A DNA stretch of 9,725 bases from Deltaproteobacteria bacterium (GCA_021786815.1 JAJYMR010000381.1:1-9725); one strand, 5' to 3'; numbered from the stretch's first letter, positions 1-6,735 are shown. Made by a program: numbers and translations. The notes: generated from the letters alone by a model not told the origin.

Positions 1-1409
1 TCCTGGCTGTGCTCGCCCTCGCGCTCCTGGCAGGCGCATACCTGAGGTTCGCCGGGCTCGGCCGTCGCGAACTCTCGCCCGACGAGGCCGCCTCGTGGGC
101 GGCGGCGTCGGCGCCAACGCTTTGCGCCGTGATGAGCCGCGAGCTTCGCCTCCAGGTCGGGAAACTCCCGATCCACGACGTGATGCTGCACGAATGGATG
201 GATGCGTTCGGCGACGGGGTTGTTGCAATGCGCTCGCTGTCCGCAGCGCTCGGCACGCTCGCGATCCTGGCGATGTTCTTCGCCGCGCGAGAGACGCTTC
301 GCGCCGGGCCCGGCGAAACGCGCTTCTCCGCCGACGAAGCCATGATGGCGGCGGCGCTGTCGGCGTTGTTTTTCGCGGTAAACCTCGTCACGACGAAATA
401 CTCGCGCGAGGCGCGGATGTATTCGCTGTTCCCGCTCCTCGCGCTGCTGCAGGTGGGACTTTTCCTACGCTCGGTCAGGGCGCCGCGATCCCTGGAGCTG
501 GCCGCGCTCGCGCTCACGACCGCTGCGCTGGTCGCGACCAATTTCCTCGGCGGACTCCTTCCCGCCTCCGAGTTCTTGTACCTGTGCGCGAGGCCCGCGA
601 TGGGCGAGCCGCGCACGCGCGGGCTCAGGCAATGGCTCGACGCGACGCGGCCTGGATGGTCCGCGCTCGTGGCGATGGGGGCGGCGGCGCTGATTCTCGC
701 GCCGCTTTTGCCCGCCGCGCTGCTCAAGGGAGAGAAGTCGGTCGAGGCCGGCGGGATGGGCTGGCTCAAGTTACCCGCGCCGTGGGAGCCGTTCGCATTT
801 TTCAACAAGGCGACCGGAACCTTCGCGTTCCCGGTCTTCGCCGCGCTGGCGGCATGGGGCGGATGGCGCGGATGGATGCGCGGCGCGAGGGGCGCGGTCG
901 GCTTCGCGCTCCTCTGGATGTGGTTTCCGCCGGTCGCGCTGGTGCTCGCCTCGTACCTGTGGCGTCCCGTCTTTCTCGAACGGTACATCGTTTACGCCTT
1001 CCCGCCCTTCTTCGTGCTGGCAGCGCTCGGAATCCTCGAACTCGGCAGCAAAAGAGCGCGCATGCTCGCTGTCGCGCTCGCCGTTGCGCTCGCGCTCGGC
1101 CACGTCTGGCAGCATTCGCGAAAACCCCGTGACACGCTGTGGCGCGAGGCGTCACGCGTAGCGCTTTCGACGCTCGGGCCCGGCCAAACGATGACCGTTG
1201 TGCCGGCTTACGCGATTGACGTGGTACGCTATTACCTTGAGCCCGCCGCGCGCTCGCGAGTGGTCCGCTACGGCACCCGCGCCGCCAACGCCGCAACGCT
1301 TGTCTTGTTAAGCGAGCGTGGCGTGCCCCGGAAGGTGTCCGTGCTGGTTCGCGACCGGTTTCCGAGGAGAATCGCTGCGATGCGCGGCGTGACGGTGCGC
1401 TCGCGCTGA
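1..1409 (+). CDS. GT39/ArnT-type membrane glycosyltransferase, 5' truncated
   Basis: This is probably an integral inner-membrane glycosyltransferase that moves a sugar from a polyprenyl-phosphate donor to a lipid or protein acceptor. The frame is open from the window edge. The first possible start is GTG at 9, but it leaves only about 12 residues before the LRFAGLGRR motif, so the first membrane helix would be short and the true start probably lies upstream. Numbering from that GTG, the sequence shows the family's N-terminal signature: a helix, then LRFAGLG, then an acidic pair in SPDEAASW (D25, E26), the expected catalytic region of the first periplasmic loop. A later YSREARMYSL segment matches the family's usual xEARMY motif. 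Several hydrophobic segments follow (roughly residues 75-95, 110-125, 138-150, 160-182, 218-240, 270-285, 295-315, 328-345, 350-365), then a short soluble tail. The acceptor cannot be told from sequence. The family call is fairly sure; the donor and substrate are unknown. Confidence 0.8.
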   Translation, partial: LAVLALALLAGAYLRFAGLGRRELSPDEAASWAAASAPTLCAVMSRELRLQVGKLPIHDVMLHEWMDAFGDGVVAMRSLSAALGTLAILAMFFAARETLRAGPGETRFSADEAMMAAALSALFFAVNLVTTKYSREARMYSLFPLLALLQVGLFLRSVRAPRSLELAALALTTAALVATNFLGGLLPASEFLYLCARPAMGEPRTRGLRQWLDATRPGWSALVAMGAAALILAPLLPAALLKGEKSVEAGGMGWLKLPAPWEPFAFFNKATGTFAFPVFAALAAWGGWRGWMRGARGAVGFALLWMWFPPVALVLASYLWRPVFLERYIVYAFPPFFVLAALGILELGSKRARMLAVALAVALALGHVWQHSRKPRDTLWREASRVALSTLGPGQTMTVVPAYAIDVVRYYLEPAARSRVVRYGTRAANAATLVLLSERGVPRKVSVLVRDRFPRRIAAMRGVTVRSR

Positions 1410-1477
1410 GCCTCTGCCCGCGGATTTGCGCTGGCGGACGACCTGCGCGGCGCATTATGCTGTCCACGACTGCGAAC

Positions 1478-1483
1478 AGGAGA
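1478..1483 (+). promoter_or_regulatory. Ribosome binding site for the methyltransferase
   Basis: AGGAGA lies 8 bases before the ATG at 1492. This site decides the start. An in-frame upstream extension to 1426 exists but has no comparable Shine-Dalgarno and encodes no recognisable domain. Confidence 0.7.
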
Positions 1484-1491
1484 CGTTCTTG

Positions 1492-2352
1492 ATGGATGCC
1501 GGGGATTTTGACCGCGACCGCTTCAAGCGCGAACAGCGCGAGTCCTGGGACGCCGCCGCGCCCGGATGGGAAAAATGGTGGCCGCTGTTCGATGCGGGCG
1601 CGCGCGCCGTCAGCGAAAGGCTGGTTGCCCTGGCTCGCGTCGCGCCCGGCCATCGAGTGCTCGATATCGCGACCGGAACCGGAGAGCCGGCGATAACCGC
1701 CGCGCGCAAGGTCGGACCCGCCGGCCGCGTTCTCGGAATCGATCAGTCGGCCGGGATGCTCGAAGTGGCACGTCGGCGCGCCGCCGCCCTGGGGCTCGGC
1801 AACGTCGAATACCGCCATGGCGACGGCGAATCGCTCGCGCTCCCGGCGCACTCGTTCGACGCGGTGCTGTGCCGATGGGGGCTGATGTTCATGCCCGACC
1901 TCGACGCTGCGGTTCGCGGCGTGCGCGACGCGCTGGTCGAGGACGGATGGTTCGCGACGGCGGTCTGGGCGTCGCCGGACAAGGTCCCGATGATCGGAAT
2001 CGCCGCGGAAACGGTGCGCAAGATGGCGGGATTGCCCGCGCCTGCGGGCCAAACCTTCGATCCAACGCGGCTCGCCGACACAAAAATCCTCGAAGGCGCG
2101 CTCGTGCGCAACGGCTTTCGCGAGATCACGCTCGAGCGGCTCATGGTCCCGTTCGATTTCGACTCGCCGGAGGCCTTTCTCGAGTCGCGGCGCGACCTGT
2201 CGGCGCCGTTTCGCGCGATGCTCGCGTCGAAGCCGGCCGACGTCCAGCACCAAATCCTCGACGCGGTCGTTGATGCGGCGCGCCAGTACGCGGACGCGCA
2301 GGGCCGCGTCAGGACGTCCAACGAATCGATTCTGTTCGTAGCGCGCGCCTGA
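1492..2352 (+). CDS. Class I SAM-dependent methyltransferase (UbiE/Methyltransf_11-like)
   Basis: This is a 286-residue cytoplasmic methyltransferase that should transfer a methyl group from S-adenosylmethionine to an unidentified small molecule. The Rossmann fold is clear. Motif I is VLDIATGTGEPAI (D58, G62, G64), the acidic end of strand 2 is GIDQSAGML (D84), motif III is HGDGESLALP (D111), and motif IV is SFDAVLCRWGLMF (F122, D123). An N-terminal helix with the WDAAAPGWEKWW stretch (residues 19-30) resembles the cap that closes over substrate in ubiquinone/menaquinone- or lipid-type methyltransferases. The C-terminal third (about 190-286) is a variable substrate domain. It lies 82 bases after the glycosyltransferase on the same strand, so the two may be co-transcribed, but nothing proves a functional link. 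The fold is confident; the substrate cannot be assigned. Confidence 0.88.
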   Translation: MDAGDFDRDRFKREQRESWDAAAPGWEKWWPLFDAGARAVSERLVALARVAPGHRVLDIATGTGEPAITAARKVGPAGRVLGIDQSAGMLEVARRRAAALGLGNVEYRHGDGESLALPAHSFDAVLCRWGLMFMPDLDAAVRGVRDALVEDGWFATAVWASPDKVPMIGIAAETVRKMAGLPAPAGQTFDPTRLADTKILEGALVRNGFREITLERLMVPFDFDSPEAFLESRRDLSAPFRAMLASKPADVQHQILDAVVDAARQYADAQGRVRTSNESILFVARA

Positions 2353-2384
2353 ACGCCTGCGGCGATGGTCCGCGGGATTATGAG

Positions 2385-2401
2385 AGCCGCGGCGCGCGGC
2401 T
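2385..2401 (+). other. GC-rich hairpin after the methyltransferase
   Basis: A perfect 7-bp inverted repeat, AGCCGCG and CGCGGCT with a GCG loop, lies 33 bases after the methyltransferase stop. No T-tract follows, so it is not a standard intrinsic terminator. It could slow polymerase, protect the 3' end of the message, or be chance in GC-rich DNA. The rest of the 113-base gap before the next gene shows no clear promoter; the TATGGT at 2435-2440 has no matching -35 box. Confidence 0.3.
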
Positions 2402-2451
2402 ACGCGCGCTCGTGCCAGGCGCGCCGGATGCTGCTATGGTAGAAGGCCGTC

Positions 2452-2458
2452 GGGAGGG
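2452..2458 (+). promoter_or_regulatory. Ribosome binding site for the GrdB-like gene
   Basis: GGGAGGG lies 7 bases before the GTG at 2466. It favours this GTG over an in-frame upstream GTG at 2412, whose extra 18 codons encode no family-like residues. Starting at 2466 gives MKPIAYVERLNRFY, which reads as a natural N-terminus for this family. Confidence 0.65.
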
Positions 2459-2465
2459 TTGGGTC

Positions 2466-3272
2466 GTGAAACCTATCGCCTACGTCGAACGCCTGAATCG
2501 GTTCTATCAGACCCAGGGCTTTCCGCCCTATAAATGGACCGTCAACGAGACGGCGCCGCTTACGCCGCTGCAAAAGCCGCTTTCCCGATGCCGGGTCGCG
2601 ATGCTGACCTCGGGCGGCGTCTCATGCGGCAGCGCACCACCCTTCAATCCGCAGGCGCGAAATGATCTTCGCCTCGACACTGTGCCTTCGGACACCAACA
2701 CCGGCTTTTTCGCCATCAATGACGACTACTACAACCATTCCGACGCCGACCGCGATATCAACTGCATTTTTCCGCTCGAACGCCTGCGCGAGCTTGCGGC
2801 CGAAGGTGTAATCGGCGAAGTCGGGCCGCATCATTACAGCGGCTTCATGGGCCGTATCTATATCCGCAGCACAGTGGTCAACGAAGCCGCGCCGGCGCTC
2901 GCGCGAAAACTCAAGGAGGAAGGCATCGACGTTTTCCTCCTTGTGCCTGCTTGACCCCTCGACCACCAGACCGTTGGTCTGGTCGCACGGGTAATCGAGG
3001 AGGCCGGAATCCCGACCGTAGTTGTTTCAACGGGCCGAGACTTGAGCGCGCAGGTCAAGCCGCCGCGCACCGTTTTCGTGAACTTCCCGATGGGAAATCC
3101 GTTCGGACGCCCGTTTGACGCCGCGATGCAGCGCACGATCCTGCTCGACGCGCTGCGCGCGCTCGAAACGGTCACGTCCGGTGGAACGCTGCTCGATTTG
3201 CCTTACGAATGGGGCGAGGATTTCGCGATGAACCTCGGCTCCGGTTACGGCGCAAGAAACTCCGCCACTTGA
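2466..3272 (+). CDS. GrdB-like selenoprotein (glycine/sarcosine/betaine reductase selenoprotein B family) with in-frame UGA
   Basis: One reading frame of 269 codons is interrupted only by TGA at codon 163. Read through as selenocysteine, it gives a 268-residue protein. The N-terminal half carries features I associate with the GrdB-like family: PSDT (74-77), then NDDYYNHSDADRDINC, then FPLERLRELAAEGVIG, then HHYSGFMG. Just before the TGA is VFLLVPA; just after it is PLDHQTVGLVARVIEEAGIP, followed by KPPRTVFVNFPMGNPFGRP and DLPYEWGEDF, all in the same frame. From memory, relatives have Cys where the TGA stands (CPxxHQTVGL), so Sec would replace a redox Cys. Canonical GrdB is the substrate-binding selenoprotein of clostridial glycine, sarcosine or betaine reductase. 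No GrdA, GrdC, GrdD or GrdE gene lies beside this copy, so its reaction is unknown; reductive chemistry through a nucleophilic selenolate is plausible. The alternative is a pseudogene from a Cys-to-stop change. The intact downstream frame and the hairpin after the TGA argue against this. Confidence 0.85.
2952..2954 (+). other. Putative selenocysteine (UGA) codon, residue 163
   Basis: The TGA sits in frame between GCT (Ala162) and CCC (Pro164). The 105 sense codons after it continue the same family without a frame change, down to a TGA stop at 3270-3272. Decoding needs SelA, SelB, SelC (tRNA-Sec) and SelD, none of which lie in this window, so recoding is inferred. Confidence 0.8.
2955..2991 (+). 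promoter_or_regulatory. SECIS-like hairpin directly downstream of the UGA
   Basis: A 7-bp perfect stem, CCAGACC (2966-2972) with GGTCTGG (2976-2982), closes a GTT loop whose first base is G. Below it, CGA (2960-2962) pairs with TCG (2983-2985) across a one-sided CCA bulge. CCC (2955-2957) can pair with GGG (2989-2991) across an internal loop. The loop G lies 19 bases after the UGA. This fits the known bacterial SECIS pattern: a hairpin inside the coding region, a G early in the apical loop, and a loop about 16-37 bases from the UGA. The same bases encode the conserved HQTVGLV stretch, so part of the pairing could be a by-product of protein constraint. Confidence 0.65.
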
Positions 3273-3562
3273 ACCAGTCCACGCAGGCCGGGGCCGCCGC
3301 GCCGCACAGCGTATCGCTGCTCCATTCAGCCCTCGTCTTGATCGCGATCGTTGTCGCCGACACCGGCCGCCTCACCGATCCGGATTCCTTCGAACGCGCT
3401 TTTCCATGACGAGTGCTGACGCCAGCGTCCAGCGGTGCAAGCACTTCGGCGCTGGTAATACGGCAATAATGTGATAGTAGAATTTACGCCGCACCACGGT
3501 GCGCCAGCGTCTTGATTGCGCCAGCGAGGCGCCCGATCGATATCGCGTAAAGGAGCATTTGA
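3273..3562 (+). promoter_or_regulatory. Intergenic region with clustered CCAGCG repeats upstream of the dehydrogenase pair
   Basis: This 290-base gap probably holds the promoter and operators of the downstream dehydrogenases. The hexamer CCAGCG occurs at 3422-3427, 3429-3434, 3504-3509 and 3521-3526, and inverted at 3450-3455. The first is part of a 5-2-5 palindrome, GACGC-CA-GCGTC (3418-3429), and a 10-base direct repeat CGCCAGCGTC recurs at 3502-3511. A separate inverted repeat, CGCACC-AC-GGTGCG, lies at 3490-3503. An AT-richer patch at 3456-3486 could contain a -10 element. TTGATT at 3512-3517 resembles a -35 box but has no good -10 partner. No gene is supported here; the short open frames look non-coding. 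Confidence 0.4.
3549..3555 (+). promoter_or_regulatory. Ribosome binding site for the first alcohol dehydrogenase
   Basis: AAAGGAG lies 7 bases before the ATG at 3563. It is a strong site and fixes the start. Confidence 0.75.
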
Positions 3563-4648
3563 ATGAAAGCCGCCGTGTTCCATGGGCCGAACCAGGCATT
3601 GACTATCGAGGATGTCGAAGTTGACAAGCCGCAGGATCGCGAGGTCCTGGTCAAGACCGTCGCAAGCGGCGTCTGCCATAGCGATCTCCATTTCGTTGAC
3701 GGACTCTATCCGTATCCCGCGCCCTCGATTCTCGGCCACGAGGCCGCTGGTATCGTCGAAGAGGTCGGCAGGCAGGTCAGCTACGTCAAGCCGGGCGATC
3801 ACGTAATCGCGTGCCTGTCGGTTTTCTGCGGTTATTGCCCCGAATGCATGTCGGGCCATCCGAACCGATGCTCGAATAAGTCCGCAACCCAGCGCCCGAT
3901 GTCCGACAGACCGCGCATTTCGCAGAAGGGCAATCCGGTTTTCCAGTTCCTCGACGTGTCGTCGTACTGCGAAAAGATGCTGCTGCACGAGAACGCGGTC
4001 GTGAAAATCCGCGACGATATTCCCCTCGACCGCGCCGCGCTTATCGGATGCGGCGTTACGACTGGCGCCGGGGCCGTGCTCAAGACCGCCAAGGTCGAGC
4101 CGGGCTCGACGGTTGCGGTGTTCGGCGCGGGAGGCGTGGGACTCGCGGCGATCCAAGGCGCGCGAATCGCCGGCGCGCGGCAGATAATCGCGGTTGACGT
4201 GTTCGAATCGAAGCTCGCGATGGCGAAGCGTTTCGGCGCAACCGACACGGTTGACGCCTCGGCCTCCGATCCCGTTGATGTAATCAAGAAGATGACCGGC
4301 GGTGGCGTGGAGTACTCCTTCGAGGCGATCGGACTCAAGAAAGCCGCGGAGCAGGCGTTTTACTGCCTCAAGCCCGGCGGCACCGCGACCGTAATCGGGA
4401 TGATCCCGATCGGGCAAAAGGTCGAAATCGACGGCTACATGTTCCTTAGCGAGCGCAAGCTTCAAGGCAGCAACATGGGCTCCAACCGCTTCCGTATCGA
4501 TATGCCGCAGTACCTCGATTTCTATCTCCAGGGCCGGCTCAAGCTCGACGAAATGATAAGCCGGCGCGCCCGTCTCGAGGACGTCAACGAAGCGTTCCGC
4601 GCGATGAAGGCAGGCGAGGTGGCGCGCACGGTCCTGATGTTCGACTAG
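3563..4648 (+). CDS. Zinc-dependent alcohol dehydrogenase, copy 1
   Basis: This is a 361-residue medium-chain alcohol dehydrogenase of the class III-like AdhC group, which oxidises alcohols or reduces aldehydes with a nicotinamide cofactor. The catalytic zinc ligands are visible as C38 (GVCHSD), H59-E60 (GHEAAG) and C163 (LIGCGV). The structural zinc lobe is C89, C92, C95 and C103 (FCGYCPECMSG, then PNRC). The Rossmann motif GAGGVG (188-193) and the Asp ending strand 2 (IIAVD, D212) point to NAD rather than NADP. The length is typical for the group. It is followed after 33 bases by a close paralogue on the same strand, so the two form a likely transcription unit. The true substrate is not shown; simple alcohols, formaldehyde adducts or longer alcohols are all possible. 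Cys136 (SSYCEK) is not shared with copy 2, which has Ala there. Confidence 0.92.
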   Translation: MKAAVFHGPNQALTIEDVEVDKPQDREVLVKTVASGVCHSDLHFVDGLYPYPAPSILGHEAAGIVEEVGRQVSYVKPGDHVIACLSVFCGYCPECMSGHPNRCSNKSATQRPMSDRPRISQKGNPVFQFLDVSSYCEKMLLHENAVVKIRDDIPLDRAALIGCGVTTGAGAVLKTAKVEPGSTVAVFGAGGVGLAAIQGARIAGARQIIAVDVFESKLAMAKRFGATDTVDASASDPVDVIKKMTGGGVEYSFEAIGLKKAAEQAFYCLKPGGTATVIGMIPIGQKVEIDGYMFLSERKLQGSNMGSNRFRIDMPQYLDFYLQGRLKLDEMISRRARLEDVNEAFRAMKAGEVARTVLMFD

Positions 4649-4667
4649 CCGCAACGATTTGGCACGC

Positions 4668-4674
4668 AAGGGAG
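4668..4674 (+). promoter_or_regulatory. Ribosome binding site for the second alcohol dehydrogenase
   Basis: AAGGGAG lies 7 bases before the ATG at 4682, inside the 33-base gap between the two dehydrogenase genes. There is little room for an independent promoter there. Confidence 0.7.
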
Positions 4675-4681
4675 AATCAAA

Positions 4682-5770
4682 ATGAAGGCAGCGGTTTTCC
4701 ACGGACCGAATCAGCCACTTAAGATTGAAAACGTAGATATCGACGAGCCGCGCGAACATGAGATCGTCGTCCGCACGGTCGCCAGCGGCGTCTGTCACAG
4801 CGACCTGCATTTCGTCGACGGGCTCTACGTGTGCCCCACGCCCGCAATCCTCGGCCATGAGGCGGCCGGGATCGTCGACAAGGTCGGAAGCCAGGTCACT
4901 TACGTCAAACCCGGCGATCACGTGATCGCGTGCCTGTCGGTGTTCTGTGGCTATTGCCCCGAATGCATGTCCGGACGCCCGAACCTCTGCTCGAACAAGT
5001 CCGCGACTCAGCGGCCCAAGGGCGACAAGCCTCGCCTCTCGCAGGACGGAAATAAAGTCAGCCAGTTCGCCGATCTTTCGTCCTACGCGGAGAAGATGCT
5101 CGTGCACGAAAACGCGGTGGTCAAAATCCGCGAGGACTTTCCGCTCGATCGGGCCGCGCTCATCGGATGCGGCGTCATCACCGGCGTCGGCGCCGCGATC
5201 AACACGGCCAAGGTCGAGCCGGGCTCGACGGTTGCGGTGTTCGGCGCGGGCGGTATCGGCCTCTCGGTGATCCAGGGCGCGCGAATCGCAGGGGCGCGAC
5301 AGATAATCGCGGTTGACAAATTCGAGCATAAGCTCGCGCTCGCCAAGCGCTTCGGCGCGACCCATACGGTCGACGCGTCGAACAACGATCCGGTCGACGC
5401 AATCCGCTCGATGACCGGTGGGACGGGCGTCGAGTACTCGTTCGAGGCGATCGGACTCAAGAAAGCCGCCGAGCAGGCCTACGAATGCCTTGCGCCGGGC
5501 GGGCTCGCGACGATCGTCGGGATGGTCCCGCTTGGGCAGAAAGTGGAACTCGACGGCTTTTCGCTGCTGTTCGAGAAGCGCATCCAAGGATGCTACATGG
5601 GCTCGAACCGCTTCCGTATCGACATGCCGCGGCTGATAGAGTTCTACATGCAGGGACGGCTCAACCTCGACGACATGATCAGCCGGCGCGGACATCTTGA
5701 GGATGTCAACGAGGCGTTCCGCGCGATGAAGGCAGGCGAGGTCGCCCGGTCGGTCCTGATGTTCGAATAG
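4682..5770 (+). CDS. Zinc-dependent alcohol dehydrogenase, copy 2 (tandem paralogue)
   Basis: This 362-residue protein is about 78% identical to copy 1 by hand count, with one extra residue near position 270 (MTGGTGVEY against MTGGGVEY). All zinc ligands are retained: C38, H59-E60 and C163 for the catalytic site, and C89, C92, C95 and C103 for the structural lobe. So are the cofactor motif (GAGGIG) and the strand-2 Asp (IIAVD). Differences gather in places likely to touch substrate or the subunit surface: GLYVCPTPAIL replaces GLYPYPAPSIL just before H59, and LLFEKRIQGCYMG replaces MFLSERKLQGSNMG. The two enzymes may therefore prefer different alcohols or form mixed dimers, which is inference. 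The gene ends 20 bases before a strong terminator, so it is the last gene of the plus-strand unit. Confidence 0.92.
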   Translation: MKAAVFHGPNQPLKIENVDIDEPREHEIVVRTVASGVCHSDLHFVDGLYVCPTPAILGHEAAGIVDKVGSQVTYVKPGDHVIACLSVFCGYCPECMSGRPNLCSNKSATQRPKGDKPRLSQDGNKVSQFADLSSYAEKMLVHENAVVKIREDFPLDRAALIGCGVITGVGAAINTAKVEPGSTVAVFGAGGIGLSVIQGARIAGARQIIAVDKFEHKLALAKRFGATHTVDASNNDPVDAIRSMTGGTGVEYSFEAIGLKKAAEQAYECLAPGGLATIVGMVPLGQKVELDGFSLLFEKRIQGCYMGSNRFRIDMPRLIEFYMQGRLNLDDMISRRGHLEDVNEAFRAMKAGEVARSVLMFE

Positions 5771-5790
5771 CGGCGCGGCTCTCACGCAGA

Positions 5791-5834
5791 AATGAAAAGA
5801 GCCGTCCGGTAATCCGGGCGGCTCTTTTTTCATT
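5791..5834. terminator. Bidirectional intrinsic terminator
   Basis: AAAAGAGCCGTCCGG (5795-5809) pairs with CCGGGCGGCTCTTTT (from 5814) around a TAAT loop, with one T-G wobble. The arms extend outward as AATGAAAA and TTTTTTCATT. With A-tracts on one side and T-tracts on the other, it can end transcription from both directions. It lies exactly between the converging second dehydrogenase and dapA. Confidence 0.92.
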
Positions 5835-5850
5835 CGCTGAAGGCGCGGAT

Positions 5851-6723
5851 TCAGATGAGTTTCATTTCCTTCATCACGGCGCGAAGCTTTTCCGCCGCCG
5901 GCGCCGACATTTGCGTAAGCGGCATCCGAAGCTCCGGGCTCGACTTGCCCATGAACGCGAGCGCCTGCTTGACCGGAATCGGATTGGTCTCGATAAAAAG
6001 CGCGCGCATCAACGGGAGCATCGTGAAATGCAGCCCGCGCGCACGCTCGAAGTCGCCCGCGAGCGCAGCCGCCGCCAGCTCATGCATCTCGCGCGGCATC
6101 ACGTTGCTGATCACCGAGATGACGCCCTTGGCTCCGAGCGCCATCAGCGGAAGCGTCAGCGGATCGTCGCCCGACAGGATCGTCAGCCGCTCGCCGCAGA
6201 GCCGCCGGATGTCGGAGTTCTGATCCATCGAGCCAGACGCTTCCTTGACCCCGACGATATTGCGGACTTCGCTCAGCCTGGCAAACGTTTCGGGCGCGAT
6301 ATTCGAACCGGTGCGGCCCGGGATATTGTAAACGATGAGAGGAAGATCGACCGCCGCGGCGATCATCTTATAGTGGCGGAAAATCCCTTCCTGCGTTGGC
6401 TTGTTGTAGTACGGCGAGATCAAAAGCGCCGCGTCGGCGCCGGCCTGGCGCGCAAAGGCGGTCAGCCTTATCGCCTCGGCGGTGGAATTGGAGCCGGTGC
6501 CGGCGATCACCGGAACCCGGCCGTGCGCCTGCTCGATCGTTACACGGATGACGTGTTCATGCTCGGCGTGGGTGAGAGTCGCCGATTCGCCCGTCGAGCC
6601 GCACGGGACGAGCCCGTCGATCCCGCTCTGGATTTGCCACTCGACGAGTTCGCGAAGCGCGGCCTCGTTCACCTCGCCGTCGCGAAACGGAGTGGCCAGC
6701 GCGGTGATTGCACCCTTGAACAT
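5851..6723 (-). CDS. dapA: 4-hydroxy-tetrahydrodipicolinate synthase
   Basis: This 290-residue cytoplasmic enzyme condenses pyruvate with aspartate semialdehyde, the first committed step to diaminopimelate and lysine. It is a (beta/alpha)8 aldolase. The Schiff-base lysine is K160 in GVKEASG, Y132 and R137 lie in YNIPGRTG, the pyruvate-binding loop is PCGSTGESATL (S43, T44), and Y106 is present in SPYYNKP. Residues that form the lysine feedback site in the E. coli enzyme have counterparts here: S47, A48, H52, H55, N79, E83 and Y105. The enzyme is therefore predicted to be inhibited by lysine. The start ATG at 6723 has AGGAG 7 bases before it. The gene follows dapF by 14 bases and is the last gene of the operon, reading into the shared terminator. 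No dapB follows it. Confidence 0.97.
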   Translation of the reverse strand: MFKGAITALATPFRDGEVNEAALRELVEWQIQSGIDGLVPCGSTGESATLTHAEHEHVIRVTIEQAHGRVPVIAGTGSNSTAEAIRLTAFARQAGADAALLISPYYNKPTQEGIFRHYKMIAAAVDLPLIVYNIPGRTGSNIAPETFARLSEVRNIVGVKEASGSMDQNSDIRRLCGERLTILSGDDPLTLPLMALGAKGVISVISNVMPREMHELAAAALAGDFERARGLHFTMLPLMRALFIETNPIPVKQALAFMGKSSPELRMPLTQMSAPAAEKLRAVMKEMKLI

Positions 6724-6730
6724 GAGCTTT

Positions 6731-6735
6731 CTCCT
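6731..6735 (-). promoter_or_regulatory. Ribosome binding site for dapA
   Basis: AGGAG on the minus strand lies 7 bases before the dapA ATG, within the short gap after the dapF stop. Confidence 0.65.

Noticed and set aside
1449..1465. A -10-like TATGCT upstream of the methyltransferase.
   Set aside because: No -35 box lies at a usable distance; TTGCGC at 1426-1431 is 24 bases away, too far for a normal sigma-70 promoter.
802..2253. A 483-codon minus-strand open frame across the glycosyltransferase and methyltransferase.
   Set aside because: It is a high-GC antisense shadow, very rich in Arg, with no domain and no ribosome site, and it spans two clear plus-strand genes.
3042..3272. A separate small gene starting at TTG 3042.
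   Set aside because: It is the C-terminal part of the GrdB-like frame after the UGA. No Shine-Dalgarno precedes the TTG, and the family similarity begins upstream of it in the same frame.
2466..3272. Pseudogene with a nonsense mutation.
   Set aside because: The frame stays intact for 105 codons after the TGA with conserved family blocks, the TGA falls at a probable Cys/Sec position, and a SECIS-like hairpin follows. It remains the main alternative if the genome lacks Sec machinery.
4660..4674. A sigma-54-like TGGCACG element between the two dehydrogenases.
   Set aside because: The TGGCACG half is present, but the required TTGC-type element at the correct spacing is missing, and the stretch overlaps the ribosome binding site.
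3326..5833. An 835-codon open frame on the minus strand, antisense to both dehydrogenases, with an internal repeat.
   Set aside because: It mirrors the two plus-strand genes; the repeat simply reflects their duplication. The translated residues are Arg/Asp/His-rich shadow sequence with no recognisable domain, and the plus-strand genes have full catalytic motifs and good ribosome sites.
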